Source: Streptomyces sp. NBC_01476
GTDB lineage: Bacteria; Actinomycetota; Actinomycetes; Streptomycetales; Streptomycetaceae
Length of the DNA: 64,000 bases
NCBI RefSeq assembly: GCF_036227265.1
Contig: NZ_CP109446.1
Coordinates: forward strand, 2,985,001-3,049,000
Direction of reading: 5' to 3'
The notes under the pieces were generated by a model. The model made no database searches. It worked only from the letters and a program-made list of their open reading frames with translations, and was not told the origin of the DNA. A program made the position numbers and the translations under genes. Position 1 is the stretch's first letter. Every line of letters starts with the position of its first letter. Positions 25,037 to 33,059 of this stretch are shown here, piece by piece.

Positions 25037-26464
25037 GTGGACGCACAAGGGCCTGACTATGTGGACCCGGCGGACCAGTGGGTGCTGAATCCGGCGACGG
25101 GCATGTACGAGTTGCGGCTGGAACCGCCTGCCGCGCCGCCGCCCGCACCCGAGGCACCGGCGCCCGCGCCGCCCCCTCCCCCGTCCCGGCCGGCGCAGCC
25201 GCCACAGGGCGGCAGGCGGGCCGCCGCGCCGGCCGGCGGGCGCAGCAGCAGGCGCAAGCCGAAGAAGTCCGGCAACCGCAAGGCGGTGCTCTGGGCGGCC
25301 GGTGTGGCCGGCGTCGCCGTGGTCGCGGGCGGCGCCGGGATCCTCGCCTCCGGGCACTCGGCCTCCGGCAACGGCATCAGCACAGTGGCCGTCGGGGATG
25401 CCGGAGCCGCCACCCTGTCGGCCACCGGCCCGATGAACCTGCTGCTCATCGGCACCGACAAGGGCGCCGCCACCACCACGGTCCTGCTGCATGTGGCAGC
25501 CGACCGCAGCAACGCGACCGCTGTGGGCATCCCGGCCGACCTCGTGACGAGCATCCCTGACTGCCCCGCGGTGCGGGGCGGCGACGGCGAGTCCGTGCCG
25601 GGCTCGCCCCAGAAGGCCGCCTCCCCGAAGGTCGCCGAGAGCCTCGGCTCCGACGGCCGTGACCCGGGCTGCACGATGCGCCTGGTCAGGCAGCTCACCG
25701 GCATCCCCGTCGACCACTTCATGATGCTCGGCTCGGCGAAGGTGCAGGCGCTGTCGGCGGCGGCCGGCGGTGACGACGTCTGCTTCGCGAAGCTGCCGGG
25801 CGACGACGGGCAGCTGCGCTCGCTGGTCACCGGCAAGGCGCTCACCGTCGACACCCCGCTCGGCACGCCGGCCGCGCTCGACGCGCTGGCCAAGGACCTC
25901 GCCCGGGTCGACGCCAAGCACCTCACCTTCACCACCCTGCCGGTGAAGGAGAATCCGGCCGACCCCACGCACGGCACCGTCGTGGTCGACCAGACCGGGG
26001 CGGCGCAGCTCGACGCCATGATCAAGAACGACGTCCCGGTCACCGCGGGACCGCCCAAGCCCGATCCCAGACTCGTCGGGTCCAAGGCCACTCCGCACAA
26101 CACCCGGGTCACCGTCCTCAACGGCAGCGGTGTCTTCGGCGCTTCCCAGGACGTCCTCGCCTGGCTGCAGAACGAGAAGGGCGTCAACCGGTCGGCGAAC
26201 GGCGGGGACGCGCCCGCCAAACTCGCGAAGACCACCCTGGAGTACGCCCCCAACCAGGCCGACCAGGCCCGCTCGCTGGCCGCCATGATGAGCCTGCCCG
26301 CCTCCGCGCTGCACCAGGGCACCAAGGACGTCGCGCCGCTCACGTACATGACGCTCACCCTGGGCGCGGACTACACGGCACCGGGGACGCCGATCGGGCC
26401 GCCGACCACCCCGCCGAAGGGGCTGCGGGTGGTGACGGCGGACAGCACGGTCTGCGCGGGGTGA
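25037..26464 (+). CDS. Degenerate LCP paralogue 3, catalytic core deleted
   Basis: A 475-residue intact ORF that is a recent-looking paralogue of LCP2: the same N-terminus (DPADQWVLNPATGMYELRL), a membrane helix near 82-105, MNLLLIGTDKG, DHFMMLGSAKV and a full LytR_C region (VTVLNGSGVFGASQ) near 358. Catalytic features are missing. The Asp of ADTT is TTT, SIPRD is GIPAD, and about 62 codons carrying the VRTRH and DLDR...QQ segment are deleted (compare 25784-25840 with 24115-24358 in LCP2). It is probably unable to transfer glycopolymer and may serve a structural or regulatory role. GTG start; 45 nt after LCP2, so likely co-transcribed. Confidence 0.85.
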   Translation: MDAQGPDYVDPADQWVLNPATGMYELRLEPPAAPPPAPEAPAPAPPPPPSRPAQPPQGGRRAAAPAGGRSSRRKPKKSGNRKAVLWAAGVAGVAVVAGGAGILASGHSASGNGISTVAVGDAGAATLSATGPMNLLLIGTDKGAATTTVLLHVAADRSNATAVGIPADLVTSIPDCPAVRGGDGESVPGSPQKAASPKVAESLGSDGRDPGCTMRLVRQLTGIPVDHFMMLGSAKVQALSAAAGGDDVCFAKLPGDDGQLRSLVTGKALTVDTPLGTPAALDALAKDLARVDAKHLTFTTLPVKENPADPTHGTVVVDQTGAAQLDAMIKNDVPVTAGPPKPDPRLVGSKATPHNTRVTVLNGSGVFGASQDVLAWLQNEKGVNRSANGGDAPAKLAKTTLEYAPNQADQARSLAAMMSLPASALHQGTKDVAPLTYMTLTLGADYTAPGTPIGPPTTPPKGLRVVTADSTVCAG

Positions 26465-26689
26465 GCGGCGCGGTGCCGTGGTCCGCGTTCCGTCATGGGC
26501 CCGCTCGTGGGCCGGGCGTCGTCCGGTCGTAGGCCGATCGTGGTCCGGCCTGCCACCGGAGACGTAAGGGTTCCCCGTGGCCTGCGAAGTCCGGGCCGCC
26601 GGGTGCAACTCCGTGCGCTTCAGGACCGTCTGACAGGGGGACAGCGCAACAGCGCCCGGGGGGGGCACGTACGCACGACGGCACGGTCG
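26465..26689 (+). other. Spacer before the LCP pseudogene
   Basis: 225 nt with no supported gene. The open frame across it continues into the pseudogene but has no family resemblance. It ends in a run of eight G residues (26658-26665), a place where slippage could occur. Confidence 0.4.
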
Positions 26690-27340
26690 GGGGAAACGAC
26701 CTGGACCGGGATCAGGACTCCCGTCCTGACGGCTCCGGTTCGTCCGCACCGCAGGCCGGCGCGGCGGCCCCCGGCGGCGCCGGAAGAGCCGCAGGCGCAA
26801 GGTCCTGACGTGGGTGTCGGTCGTCGCCGCGGTGGGCGTTCTCGGTTCAGCGGGCGCCGCCTACGGCTACTACGAGTACCTGTCCGGCAAGATCCGCAAA
26901 GGCGAGCGCGCCAGCGGTGCGACCAACGTGGCCAGGACGAAGGCGAACGCGGCAGGCCGGACCGCGATGAACATCCTGATCCTCGGCTCCGACACCCGCT
27001 CCGCCCCGGAGGACGCCAAGCTCGGCGGCGCGGCGGAGCCGGCTGCACGCTCGCCACCGTCCAGAACCTCACCGGCCTCTGCATCGACCACTGGCTGACC
27101 ATCGACTTCGCGGGTGTGGTGGCGATGGCCGACGTGGTCGGCGGCACCGACGACGACCGCGCCGCAGGGGCCACCCGCCGCGGCGGCCTGACGGTCGGCG
27201 CGGACTGGAAGAGCGGTACCGACTACAGCGCGACGCTGCCGAAGGCCGGCTCCGTGCCCAAGACCGCGCAGGCCCTCAACGGCGCCGACGCCGCCGCCTG
27301 CATGCCGATCTACTGGCCGTACGTCTACCACGGCGGCTGA
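26690..27340 (+). pseudogene. Decayed fourth LCP gene
   Basis: Fragments of an LCP gene lie in three frames. A Gly/Asp-rich N-terminus (NDLDRDQDSRPDGSGSSA) stops near 26806. The basic stretch and membrane helix (RKVLTWVSVVAAVGVLGS) plus MNILILGSDTRSAPEDAKLGG lie in the next frame up to about 27030. CTLATVQNLTGLCIDHWLTIDFAGVVAMADVVGG then reads in a third register (27042-27150) and runs to a C-terminal scrap ending MPIYWPYVYHGG. The segments with SIPRD and the VRxR/RQQ motif are absent. At least two frameshifts and two large internal deletions make it non-functional. It marks the decaying 3' end of the tandem array. Confidence 0.85.
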
Positions 27341-27360
27341 TCCCGGGCCGGGTCACGGAA

Positions 27361-27393
27361 CAGGGCCCGCCGGACGGTGTCCGGCGGGCCCTG
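27361..27393. terminator. Perfect bidirectional hairpin
   Basis: A 15-bp perfect inverted repeat (27361-27375 with 27379-27393) around the loop GGT, with arms beginning CAGGGCCCGCC. It lies between the LCP pseudogene and the convergent glycosyltransferase stop, and should end transcription from both sides. Confidence 0.85.
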
Positions 27394-27411
27394 CGGCTGG
27401 TGTCCTTACGG

Positions 27412-28470
27412 TCATACGTCCGCCGGCTGGCCGGCCGGGGCGGTGACCGCCGGGCGGCGGCTGGCGATGACCTTGCGGGCCAGCGAGCGGGGGCTGGTCA
27501 GGAAGCCGTAGCCCCAGCACATGTGCATGGTGGCCAGCGCCAGCGGGATACGGAGCCGGGCGCCGAACGGCAGGCCGCGGCCGGCCGGGAGGGAGCCGGC
27601 CGTGATCCCGACGACGTACGCGGCCGGGACGAGCAGCGCCCACGGGGTCAGGGCGGCGCCGACGACGATGCCGGCCACATTCGCCAGCAGGGCCGCGGGG
27701 GCGGCGAGATAGCGCAGGTTGACCGAGCCGCGGTGGTAGCGGGTGACGACGCGGCGCCAGCGGCCGTAGTCCTTGTACTGCTTGGCGAGCGCGCGCACGT
27801 TCGGCCGCGGCCGGTAGGAGACCTTCAGCTCGGGCGAGAACCAGATGAGATGACCGGCCTCACGGATGCGGTAGTTCAGCTCCCAGTCCTGGGCGCGGAT
27901 GAACTCCACGTTGTAGCCGTCCTGCTGCTCCAGCACCTCGCGGCGGAAGACACCGAGGTAGACGGTGTCGGCGGGGGCCGCCACGCCGCCGGTGTGGAAG
28001 GCCGCGTTGCCGACGCCGATCCTGGCGGTCATCGCGGCCGCGACCGCGTGCTCCCAGTTGTTCTCACCCTCGGCGTGCATGATGCCACCGACGTTGGCCG
28101 CGCCGGTCTCCGCCAGCAGGCGGACCGCGGTGGCGATGTAGTCGGCGGAGAGCATGCCGTGCCCGTCGACCCGGACCACGACGGGGTGGCGGGACGCCTT
28201 GATGGCGGCGTTGAGCGCGGCGGGGGTGCGGCCGGTGGGGTTGGGCACGGTGTGGACCCGGGGGTCCTCCGCGACCAGTTCGGCGGCGATCGCGTCGGTG
28301 CGGTCCTTGGACGGCCCGAGCGCGATGACGACTTCCAGCTCACCGGGATAGTCCTGGCCGAGGATGTGCCGGACGGCGTTGCGCAGATGGCGCTCCTCGT
28401 CGAGCACCGGCATGATCACGGAGACGGCCGGGAGCGCGGAGTGCGTGGTGGGGTCAGTGGCGGCGTTCAT
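27412..28470 (-). CDS. Family 2 glycosyltransferase, membrane-associated
   Basis: A 352-residue enzyme. Residues about 15-250 form the GT2 domain: AVSVIMPVLDEERHLRNAV, VVIALGPSKDRTDAIAAELV, VVVRVDGHGMLSADYIATAV (the DxD-like acidic motif region), and EFIRAQDWELNYRIREAG, which corresponds to the ED/W catalytic area. The C-terminal 90 residues contain three hydrophobic segments (YLAAPAALLANVAGIVVGAAL, WALLVPAAYVVGITAG, LRIPLALATMHMCWGYGFL), so it sits at the cytoplasmic face of the membrane. The layout is like polyprenyl-linked or exopolysaccharide glycosyltransferases. It is divergent from LCP5, in keeping with making part of the glycopolymer that LCP proteins attach. Confidence 0.88.
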   Translation of the reverse strand: MNAATDPTTHSALPAVSVIMPVLDEERHLRNAVRHILGQDYPGELEVVIALGPSKDRTDAIAAELVAEDPRVHTVPNPTGRTPAALNAAIKASRHPVVVRVDGHGMLSADYIATAVRLLAETGAANVGGIMHAEGENNWEHAVAAAMTARIGVGNAAFHTGGVAAPADTVYLGVFRREVLEQQDGYNVEFIRAQDWELNYRIREAGHLIWFSPELKVSYRPRPNVRALAKQYKDYGRWRRVVTRYHRGSVNLRYLAAPAALLANVAGIVVGAALTPWALLVPAAYVVGITAGSLPAGRGLPFGARLRIPLALATMHMCWGYGFLTSPRSLARKVIASRRPAVTAPAGQPADV

Positions 28471-28581
28471 CGGGGCAAACGTTACCGCTAACGGGGGACC
28501 CCAGCGCGTGGGGTCAAGACCGACAGTCCTATTTGTTCCTAGCCTGAACGGGTCTGTCCCCGCTGGCTGGAGGTCTCCCCC
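28471..28581. promoter_or_regulatory. Divergent promoter region, GT2 / LCP5
   Basis: 111 nt. A nearly palindromic CGTTACCGCTAACGG lies at 28489-28503 (CGTTA-N5-TAACG), close to the GT2 start, and could be an operator. GGAGGT (28570-28575) is the ribosome site of LCP5. Confidence 0.4.
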
Positions 28582-30090
28582 TTGCCGCCCACCCGCCGCC
28601 GCCCGCCGCCCCCCGCCAACCGCCTGCCGGCCGGCCGGCGCCCGCCACCGCGTACCCGCACCCGCCCGAGGCCGCCGGTCCGCTGGAGCACGCGGATCGC
28701 CGGCGGCATGGCCCTGATGGTGATCACCGTCAGCGGGATCGGCCACGCGGTCGTCACCGGCGTCAACGGCGCGATCGGCCGGGTGGACGCCTTCGGCGGG
28801 ATGCAGGGCCGCCCGGACGGCACCAAGGGCACCAATTTCCTGCTCGTGGGCACCGACGGCCGCGACGGCCTGGACCCGGCAGAGAAGCAGCTCTACCACC
28901 TCGGCGGGGCGCCCTGCCACTGCACGGACACCATCATGCTGGTCCACCTCTCGGCGGACCGGCAGCGCGCCAGCATCGTCAGCATCCCGCGCGACACCTA
29001 TGTACGGCTGCCCAACACCCCGGGACACAGCGGCGCGGGCGCCGTGCCCGCCGCGGCCCGGCCCACGCCGGCCCGGCCGCCGCTCACCACCCATCCCGCC
29101 AAGATCAACGAAGCGTTCGCGGACGGCGGTGCGAAGCTCACCGTGCACACCGTCGAGCAGATGACCGGCGTGCACATCGACCACTACCTGGAGGTGGACT
29201 TCACCAGCTTCATGAAGACGGTGGACGTCATCGGCGGTGTCCCGGTGTGCACCACCGTCCCGCTGAAGGACTCCTACAGCGGTCTCGACCTCCCGGTCGG
29301 CACGACCACGCTGGACGGCGGCCAGGCGCTGCAGTACGTACGCTCCCGGCACACCGACGGCTCGGCGGACCTGGGGCGGATGCAGCGGCAGCAGAAGTTC
29401 CTGGCCCAGATCATCCACAAGATCACCAGCGAGAAGACGCTGAGCAACCCGGTGGCGCTGACCCGGATCGCCCGTACCGTGCTCGGCTCCGTCCGTGCCG
29501 ACCAGGGACTCGGAACGACCGATCTGATCGCGCTCGCCAAGGGGATGAAGGGCCTGTCGGCAAGCTCCTCCGAGTTCACGTCGGTGCCGCTGAGCAACCT
29601 CGACTACAAGGTCCCGGGGATCGGCTCGACCGTGAAGTGGGACAGCACGAAGGCGGGCAAGCTCTGGGCGGCGATCCGGGCCGACCAGCCGCTCGCCCCA
29701 CCGCACCCGAAGTCCCCGCACGGAGGCGTCAAGGTCGATGTCGACCCGGCGCAGGTCCGCGTGAAGGTCGCCAACGGCACGGACACCAACGGGCTGGCCG
29801 CCACCGTGCAGAAGGCGCTCAAGGCCACCGGCTTCGTCACCCCGGGCCTGCCGACCACGGCCGCGCAGAAGGCGGACCGGACCGTGATCCGCTACGACCC
29901 CCGGTGGGACCACTCGGCGAAGTCGCTCGCGGCGGCGCTGCCGGGGGCGCGGCTGATGCCGGTGACCGGTCTCGGCCCGGTGCTGCGGGTCACACTGGGC
30001 GCCGACTTCACCAAGGTCACGCCGGTGTCGGTGGCGAAGAACAGCGTGGGCGAGAACGCGGTCACCGGCGACGAGGTGGTGTGCGCCTAG
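28582..30090 (+). CDS. LCP family glycopolymer transferase 5 with LytR_C domain
   Basis: A 502-residue membrane protein starting with TTG, supported by GGAGGT 7 nt upstream. A short Pro/Arg-rich cytoplasmic tail is followed by one helix (GGMALMVITVSGIGHAVV). The LCP domain keeps all expected residues: FLLVGTDGRDG, HCTDTIMLVHLSADRQ, SIVSIPRDTYV, KINEAFADGG, YVRSRHTDGSADLGRMQRQQ. A Pro/Ala-rich insert sits after the SIPRD motif. A C-terminal LytR_C-like domain is present (VRVKVANGTDTNGLAATVQKAL). It probably attaches a wall glycopolymer. It belongs to a different subgroup from LCP2 and LCP3 by sequence, so it is not part of the recent tandem duplication. Confidence 0.92.
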   Translation: MPPTRRRPPPPANRLPAGRRPPPRTRTRPRPPVRWSTRIAGGMALMVITVSGIGHAVVTGVNGAIGRVDAFGGMQGRPDGTKGTNFLLVGTDGRDGLDPAEKQLYHLGGAPCHCTDTIMLVHLSADRQRASIVSIPRDTYVRLPNTPGHSGAGAVPAAARPTPARPPLTTHPAKINEAFADGGAKLTVHTVEQMTGVHIDHYLEVDFTSFMKTVDVIGGVPVCTTVPLKDSYSGLDLPVGTTTLDGGQALQYVRSRHTDGSADLGRMQRQQKFLAQIIHKITSEKTLSNPVALTRIARTVLGSVRADQGLGTTDLIALAKGMKGLSASSSEFTSVPLSNLDYKVPGIGSTVKWDSTKAGKLWAAIRADQPLAPPHPKSPHGGVKVDVDPAQVRVKVANGTDTNGLAATVQKALKATGFVTPGLPTTAAQKADRTVIRYDPRWDHSAKSLAAALPGARLMPVTGLGPVLRVTLGADFTKVTPVSVAKNSVGENAVTGDEVVCA

Positions 30091-30094
30091 GGAT

Positions 30095-30196
30095 GTGCCC
30101 ACGCGCCCTGGGAGACCAGGTGCCTTAAGGGCCCGAGCGTCTTAAGAGGCCAAGCGTCCTAGGAGGCCAGGTGCCCTAAGAGGCCGGGCGTCCTGT
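30095..30196. repeat. Tandem 17-bp repeat, six units, between convergent genes
   Basis: Units of exactly 17 bp run at 30112, 30129, 30146, 30163 and 30180 with consensus GAGGCCAAGCGTCCTAA, and a weaker sixth unit begins at 30095. They fill almost the whole gap between LCP5 and the thioesterase gene. Alternate units carry AGCGTC and AGGTGCC versions. There are no unique spacers, so this is not a CRISPR array. Confidence 0.8.
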
Positions 30197-30201
30197 CGCC
30201 G

Positions 30202-30822
30202 CTATTCCTCCAGTCCCTCCGCCGTGCGCTCCCGGCGCAGCTCCACGATCGCGCGGCGGCGGGCCAGGCGGTGGGTGCGGCGGATCTGGGCCTCCTGGCG
30301 ACGCCTGCGGTCGCGTTCGGTCTCCGGGATCACCTGTGGCACCGGACGCGGTTTGCCCTCCGCGTCCACGGCCACGAAGACCAGATACGCGCTGGCGACC
30401 TGCTTGGCGGGGCCCGATTCGTTCCAGCGCTCGGCGACCACCCGGACGCCGACCTCCATGGAGGTCTTGCCGGTCCAGTTGATCTGGGCCTTCACATGGA
30501 GGAGGTCGCCGACCCTGACCGGTTCGAGGAAGGCCATCTCGTCCATCGCGCCGGTCACCGCCGGGCCCCCGGAGTGCCGTCCTGCCACGGCGCCGGCCGC
30601 GTCGTCCACCAGCTTCATCACCACCCCGCCGTGCACGGTGCCCAGCAGGTTGGTGTCGTGCGCGCTCATGATGTGGGAGAGCGTGATGCGGGACGCGGAG
30701 GTCGGCTTCCCGGGGATCACCGGGACGGCGGGAGGAGGCAGCGGCTCCGGGGTGTACGCCTCTGGCCTGCGGTTTCCCGCTCCCGGCCCGGACGGTTCGC
30801 GTCCGGCGGATGACTCGATCAT
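30202..30822 (-). CDS. Hotdog-fold acyl-CoA thioesterase
   Basis: A 206-residue cytoplasmic acyl-CoA hydrolase. The hotdog domain covers about residues 40-165: ASRITLSHIMSAHDTNLLGT, VHGGVVMKLVDDAAGAVAGR (the catalytic helix), MDEMAFLEPVRVGDLLHVKA and TSMEVGVRVVAERWN. A highly basic tail follows (DRRRRQEAQIRRTHRLARRRA). It has a single hotdog, so it should dimerise or hexamerise. The ATG has no ribosome site, but TAAAGT lies 6-7 nt before it, pointing to leaderless transcription. It would release free fatty acid or recycle CoA. It is isolated among envelope genes. Confidence 0.9.
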   Translation of the reverse strand: MIESSAGREPSGPGAGNRRPEAYTPEPLPPPAVPVIPGKPTSASRITLSHIMSAHDTNLLGTVHGGVVMKLVDDAAGAVAGRHSGGPAVTGAMDEMAFLEPVRVGDLLHVKAQINWTGKTSMEVGVRVVAERWNESGPAKQVASAYLVFVAVDAEGKPRPVPQVIPETERDRRRRQEAQIRRTHRLARRRAIVELRRERTAEGLEE

Positions 30823-30939
30823 GACGCCCACTTTATGTCCGTTACGGAACCGCTGCGGCCGGTGGCCGAATGCATCGGGTCTGCTACAGAACCGCCTCGG
30901 ATTGCGGGACGCCGGACCGGGGCGGGCACACTTGCGGGC

Positions 30940-32136
30940 ATGAACGGTTGGAGCGATGACACCGAGCGGCGCCGGCTCTCCGAGCCCCCGCTGCCCCCAG
31001 AACTGTCGCCGCGCCGGGCCGCTGCCACCGGTGGTGTCCCGCCGCAGGCCACCCGCCGCCCGCAGCCGGGCGGCGGCCCCGGCGGTCCGTACGGCCCGCC
31101 GCCCGCCGGGGGCCCCGGCGGCGGGGGTCCGCGCACACCGCGCTGGAGCACCCGCAGGAAGGTCGGGTACACCGTGCTCGGCCTGGTCGTGGTGCTGCTC
31201 GTGGTGTCCGTGTCCACCTACTTCTGGGCGGACTCCAAGGTGCGCCGCGAGGTGGACCTCAGCAAGGTCGAGGACCGGCCGCCGGCGGGCAAGGGCACCA
31301 ACTACCTGATCGTCGGTTCCGACAGCCGTGAGGGCCTCACCAAGGAGCAGGAGAAGCAGCTGCACACCGGTGCGGACAGCGGCCAGCGCACCGACTCCAT
31401 GATGATCCTGCACACCGGTGACAACGGCACCACGATGATGAGCCTGCCGCGTGACTCGTACGTCACCATCCCGGCCTTCACCGGGCAGCAGACGCACAAG
31501 CGGTACGCCGCCTCCACGCACAAGCTCAACCGCGCGTACTCCGACGGCGGCCCCGAGCTGCTCACCCGGACCATCGAGTACAACACCGGCATCCACATCG
31601 ACCACTACGCGGAGATCGGCTTCTCTGGCTTCGTGAACCTGGTCGACGCGCTCGGCGGTGTGAACATGTGCCTGGACAAGGCGGTGCACGACAAGGCGTC
31701 CGGTGCCGACTTCAAGGCCGGCTGCCAGAAGCTGGACGGCAAGCAGTCCCTCGCCTTCGTGCGGCAGCGCCACCAGGAGGCCGACCAGGACCTCGGCCGG
31801 ATGCGGAACCAGCAGAAGTTCCTGTCCACCCTGGCCCACCAGGCCGCGTCGCCGAGCACCATCCTCAACCCGTTCAAGCTCTACCCGGTGATCGGCTCCG
31901 GCCTGGACACGCTGATCGTGGACAAGAAGATGAGCCTGCCCGACCTGGCCTCGATGTTCTGGGCCATGAAGGGCGTCACCGGCGGCAGCGGTAACTCGAT
32001 CACGGTGCCGATCGCCAACTCCAACTACATGACCCCGAACGACGGCGACGCCGTCAAGTGGGACATGACCAAGGCCAAGACGCTCTTCGACGAGCTGAAG
32101 AACGACCAGAAGGTGACGGTGGGCACCAGCAAGTAG
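30940..32136 (+). CDS. LCP family glycopolymer transferase 6
   Basis: A 398-residue single-pass membrane protein. A Pro/Gly/Arg-rich cytoplasmic region (1-75) precedes the helix VGYTVLGLVVVLLVVSVSTYF. The LCP domain is complete: NYLIVGSDSREGL, QRTDSMMILHTGDNG, MSLPRDSYVTIPAF, HKLNRAYSDGG, NTGIHIDHYAEIGFSGFVNLV, AFVRQRHQEADQDLGRMRNQQ. No LytR_C domain is present. ATG 30940 is used; there is no Shine-Dalgarno, and CACACT 7 nt upstream suggests a leaderless message. A perfect 20-bp hairpin terminates it. It is the most canonical LCP enzyme of the locus. Confidence 0.94.
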   Translation: MNGWSDDTERRRLSEPPLPPELSPRRAAATGGVPPQATRRPQPGGGPGGPYGPPPAGGPGGGGPRTPRWSTRRKVGYTVLGLVVVLLVVSVSTYFWADSKVRREVDLSKVEDRPPAGKGTNYLIVGSDSREGLTKEQEKQLHTGADSGQRTDSMMILHTGDNGTTMMSLPRDSYVTIPAFTGQQTHKRYAASTHKLNRAYSDGGPELLTRTIEYNTGIHIDHYAEIGFSGFVNLVDALGGVNMCLDKAVHDKASGADFKAGCQKLDGKQSLAFVRQRHQEADQDLGRMRNQQKFLSTLAHQAASPSTILNPFKLYPVIGSGLDTLIVDKKMSLPDLASMFWAMKGVTGGSGNSITVPIANSNYMTPNDGDAVKWDMTKAKTLFDELKNDQKVTVGTSK

Positions 32137-32184
32137 CCCCCGTCCCCGGCTCCCCCCGCCCTCCCCGCTCCTCCCCGTTCATGG

Positions 32185-32229
32185 GAACGGCCCCGGCCCC
32201 GCGAGATCGTCGCGGGGCCGGGGCCGTTC
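32185..32229. terminator. Perfect 20-bp hairpin after LCP6
   Basis: 32185-32204 pairs exactly with 32210-32229 around the loop GATCG. It begins 49 nt after the LCP6 stop and also faces the convergent hypothetical gene, so it should act in both directions. Confidence 0.9.
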
Positions 32230-32298
32230 TCGCGTTCCCCGGGTGTGCGGAGCGGGCGACCGCCCCTGGCCGGCCCGCACGGGCCGGCGGACGGGCTG

Positions 32299-32721
32299 TC
32301 AGGCAGCGATCTGCTGACCGGTGACGGCCGGGACCCACTGGTCGAGTTCGGAGCGCCAGTAGCGGCCCACGTTCAGCCGGGTGGGCTTGGCCTCGCCGGG
32401 CAGCTGGAAGCGGATCGAGCTCCACAGCGGCTTGCGGCGGATGTCGCTGACCAGACCGGCGGCCTCCTGGCGCGGTATCGCCGCCACCAGCTCCTTGGGG
32501 CGCGCGGTCATCCGGCCGGCCTTGTGGAAGACCACGGCCTGCTCGGTGACCGTCACGAAGTAGTACTTCACGAAGGCCTGGGCGAGCAGCCCCAGGTTGT
32601 CCATCAGCCACGGGCTCGGCCCGGTGACCGTGTGGAAGGTGACGATGGGCTTGTCGGCCGGGTTGATCTGCGCGATGGCCTGTGCGACCTGTTCCTGCAT
32701 CGTCGATTTGCGAATAGCCAT
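32299..32721 (-). CDS. Hypothetical protein, 140 aa
   Basis: A soluble protein with good codon bias, starting MAIRKSTMQEQVAQAIAQI and ending PAVTGQQIAA. It contains FVKYYFVTVTEQAVVFHKAGR and a mixed strand pattern that recalls PH-like or YqeY-like small folds, but I do not recognise the family. It has no signal peptide or membrane segment. GGGGG lies a few nt before the ATG. Upstream is a 338-nt region rich in GTGACG repeats and dyads, which suggests it is specifically regulated. It is convergent with LCP6 and downstream of the LAETG surface protein on the same strand, with a hairpin between. Confidence 0.7.
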   Translation of the reverse strand: MAIRKSTMQEQVAQAIAQINPADKPIVTFHTVTGPSPWLMDNLGLLAQAFVKYYFVTVTEQAVVFHKAGRMTARPKELVAAIPRQEAAGLVSDIRRKPLWSSIRFQLPGEAKPTRLNVGRYWRSELDQWVPAVTGQQIAA

Positions 32722-33059
32722 GAGGTGCCCCCAATTTCACGTTCTGCCTGCTGAAACGCCACGCCGCGACCGGGGATCCGGTGACGGCGGCGTCGCAGCG
32801 TATCGCCTCCCGGCTGTCAGGTACGCGTCCTGTGCGAATTCGTGACGACCGTGACGCATCAGTGACGAATCACCGCCGCGACCGGGCCCGCCGAGGACGC
32901 CAGGTGACGGTCCGTCACCCCCCCCTTGCGCACAACGGCCGTACGACGCTGGATGCGCCGTACGGCCGTTGCTCACCGCTGATTACCGCTGTTGTTCCGT
33001 GCTGTCGTTCCGTGCTGTCGTGCGGTGCGCCGTGCCCGGGGACCGGGCGCCGGCGAACG
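32722..33059. promoter_or_regulatory. Repeat-rich control region upstream of the 140-aa hypothetical gene
   Basis: 338 nt without a gene. GTGACG occurs at 32842, 32851, 32862 and 32905. A perfect dyad GGTGACGG-T-CCGTCACC sits at 32903-32919. A strong hairpin follows (32934-32970), and a 13-nt direct repeat TTCCGTGCTGTCG occurs near 32995-33020. It looks like a control region plus the terminator of the LAETG gene. Confidence 0.5.
32934..32970 (-). terminator. Hairpin terminator after the LAETG protein gene
   Basis: A perfect 12-bp inverted repeat, AACGGCCGTACG and CGTACGGCCGTT, with a 13-nt loop, placed 90 nt downstream of the LAETG gene stop. Confidence 0.7.

Noticed and set aside
28564..28584. 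ATG start for LCP5
   Set aside because: No in-frame ATG precedes the conserved region at a sensible position; TTG with GGAGGT 7 nt upstream is much better.
30095..30196. CRISPR array
   Set aside because: The 17-bp units are directly adjacent with no unique spacers, and no cas genes are present.
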